DNA of 6,729 nt from Halomonas halophila (lineage in GTDB: Bacteria > Pseudomonadota > Gammaproteobacteria > Pseudomonadales > Halomonadaceae): positions 1 through 6,729 of the forward strand of contig DJIP01000180.1 in NCBI GenBank assembly GCA_002433675.1, in the 5' to 3' direction. The position numbers were made by a program, and so were the translations under genes. The notes under the pieces were generated by a model. The model searched no databases. It worked only from the letters and a program-made list of their open reading frames with translations, and had not been told where the DNA came from. Below are positions 6,519 to 6,729 of this stretch, piece after piece. Position 1 is the first letter of the stretch; every line of letters starts with the position of its first letter.

Positions 6519-6539
6519 ACATACCCGATCAGGGTATGT
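6519..6539. repeat. 8-bp inverted repeat in the lipoprotein leader
   Basis: ACATACCC and GGGTATGT are perfect reverse complements around a 5-base centre (GATCA). It lies 45 bp upstream of the lipoprotein start codon. It may be a regulator-binding dyad or a leader-mRNA hairpin; with transcription starting near 6608 it would be part of the transcript. Confidence 0.6.
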
Positions 6540-6552
6540 ATCCATCAGGCTT

Positions 6553-6599
6553 CCTGCAAAGGCAGGCCTTTCTTGCAGCGACTTGTGCTGCTAAGCACA
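6553..6599 (-). repeat. Two further hairpins in the lipoprotein leader
   Basis: CCTGC/GCAGG with a 4-nt loop (6553-6566) and TGTGCT/AGCACA with a 4-nt loop (6584-6599) both fall within the predicted untranslated leader. CTGCAA at 6554-6559 can also pair with TTGCAG at 6573-6578, so alternative folds are possible. No matching riboswitch class is recognised. Confidence 0.4.
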
Positions 6600-6614
6600 G
6601 GAGTCAAACGCTGT

Positions 6615-6641
6615 TTTATAATACACAACGGCGCTTGTCCA
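6615..6641 (-). promoter_or_regulatory. Probable promoter of the lipoprotein gene
   Basis: On the minus strand TGGACA (6641-6636, five of six to consensus) and TATAAA (6620-6615, five of six) are 15 bp apart, a short but tolerable spacing. Transcription would start near 6608, giving an unusually long leader of about 134 nt. The same AT-rich patch contains a perfect TATAAT on the plus strand (6617-6622), but without a -35 or a gene to serve. Confidence 0.45.
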
Positions 6642-6672
6642 TAGTCTTGAACGTCCCTTGCGCCCCTAAAGA

Positions 6673-6729
6673 CTAGCGGATGACGACGCGAGTGCCAACA
6701 TCAATCAAGCCGGAAAGTTCCCGAATTTC
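6673..6729 (-). CDS. C-terminal end of an unidentified protein, possibly a second YkuD L,D-transpeptidase
   Basis: Only the last 18 codons and a TAG stop (6675-6673) are inside the window; the gene continues past the right edge. The residues read EIRELSGLIDVGTRVVIR. The ending resembles the final strand of YkuD domains, which often close with 'L-x5-VGTxVxI'. The complete transpeptidase in this window has LFDQVAVGTRVRL at the equivalent place, sharing the Leu and VGTRV at matching spacing. On that basis I infer another L,D-transpeptidase, but 18 residues are too few to be sure, and a different protein with a 'GTRV' end is possible. It points the same way as the lipoprotein gene, 198 bp upstream of it, with no clear terminator between them. 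Confidence 0.5.
   Translation of the reverse strand, partial: EIRELSGLIDVGTRVVIR

Noticed and set aside
6475..6522. Upstream ATG giving a 103-residue lipoprotein precursor
   Set aside because: It places 16 mostly polar residues before the signal peptide and lies within an inverted repeat, while a strong AAGGAG precedes the ATG at 6474.
6617..6622. Perfect TATAAT on the plus strand near the right edge
   Set aside because: No usable -35 is found 16-18 bp upstream and no plus-strand gene follows; the overlapping minus-strand promoter explains the AT-rich patch.

Overview
The window looks like a chromosomal housekeeping segment of a GC-rich gammaproteobacterium. The Mfd and L,D-transpeptidase proteins read like gammaproteobacterial homologues, with many E. 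coli Mfd functional residues at the same residue numbers. The small lipoprotein ends in a Pseudomonas OprI-like '..RK' tail. The periplasmic L,D-transpeptidase has many Asp/Glu runs, which fits a halophile, so a Halomonas/Chromohalobacter-type organism is my best guess. That is inference; the genus cannot be proven from this sequence.

Layout, left to right. (1) Positions 1-966, minus strand: the N-terminal 322 codons of a long-form (GapB-like) glyceraldehyde-3-phosphate dehydrogenase, cut by the left edge just after its catalytic Cys and His. (2) Positions 967-1149: a divergent promoter region serving gap (leftward) and mfd (rightward). (3) Positions 1150-4599, plus strand: complete mfd, the transcription-repair coupling factor. 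(4) Positions 4600-4716: a short spacer with four small inverted repeats. (5) Positions 4717-5772, plus strand: a complete exported ErfK/YbiS-type L,D-transpeptidase, followed by a strong intrinsic terminator at 5814-5842. (6) Positions 5843-6210: noncoding, with a 7-bp tandem repeat, a hairpin and the terminator-like stem of the next gene. (7) Positions 6211-6474, minus strand: a complete Lpp/OprI-like murein lipoprotein with a good Shine-Dalgarno site and codon use typical of high expression. (8) Positions 6475-6672: a leader/promoter region with several dyads. (9) Positions 6673-6729, minus strand: the last 18 codons of another gene, whose end resembles the C-terminal strand of YkuD L,D-transpeptidases.

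The genes fall into two themes. The left half pairs a central-metabolism enzyme with a DNA-repair translocase; this divergent pairing also occurs, as far as I recall, in Pseudomonas, and implies no shared function. The right half is a cell-envelope group: the L,D-transpeptidase belongs to the family that covalently ties the C-terminal lysine of Braun-type lipoprotein to peptidoglycan, and a lipoprotein of that type lies next to it in convergent orientation. A possible second transpeptidase lies upstream of the lipoprotein. I found no mobile element, CRISPR array, tRNA, rRNA or defence system. Most of the window is conventional; the points of interest are regulatory architecture and the envelope-tethering cluster.
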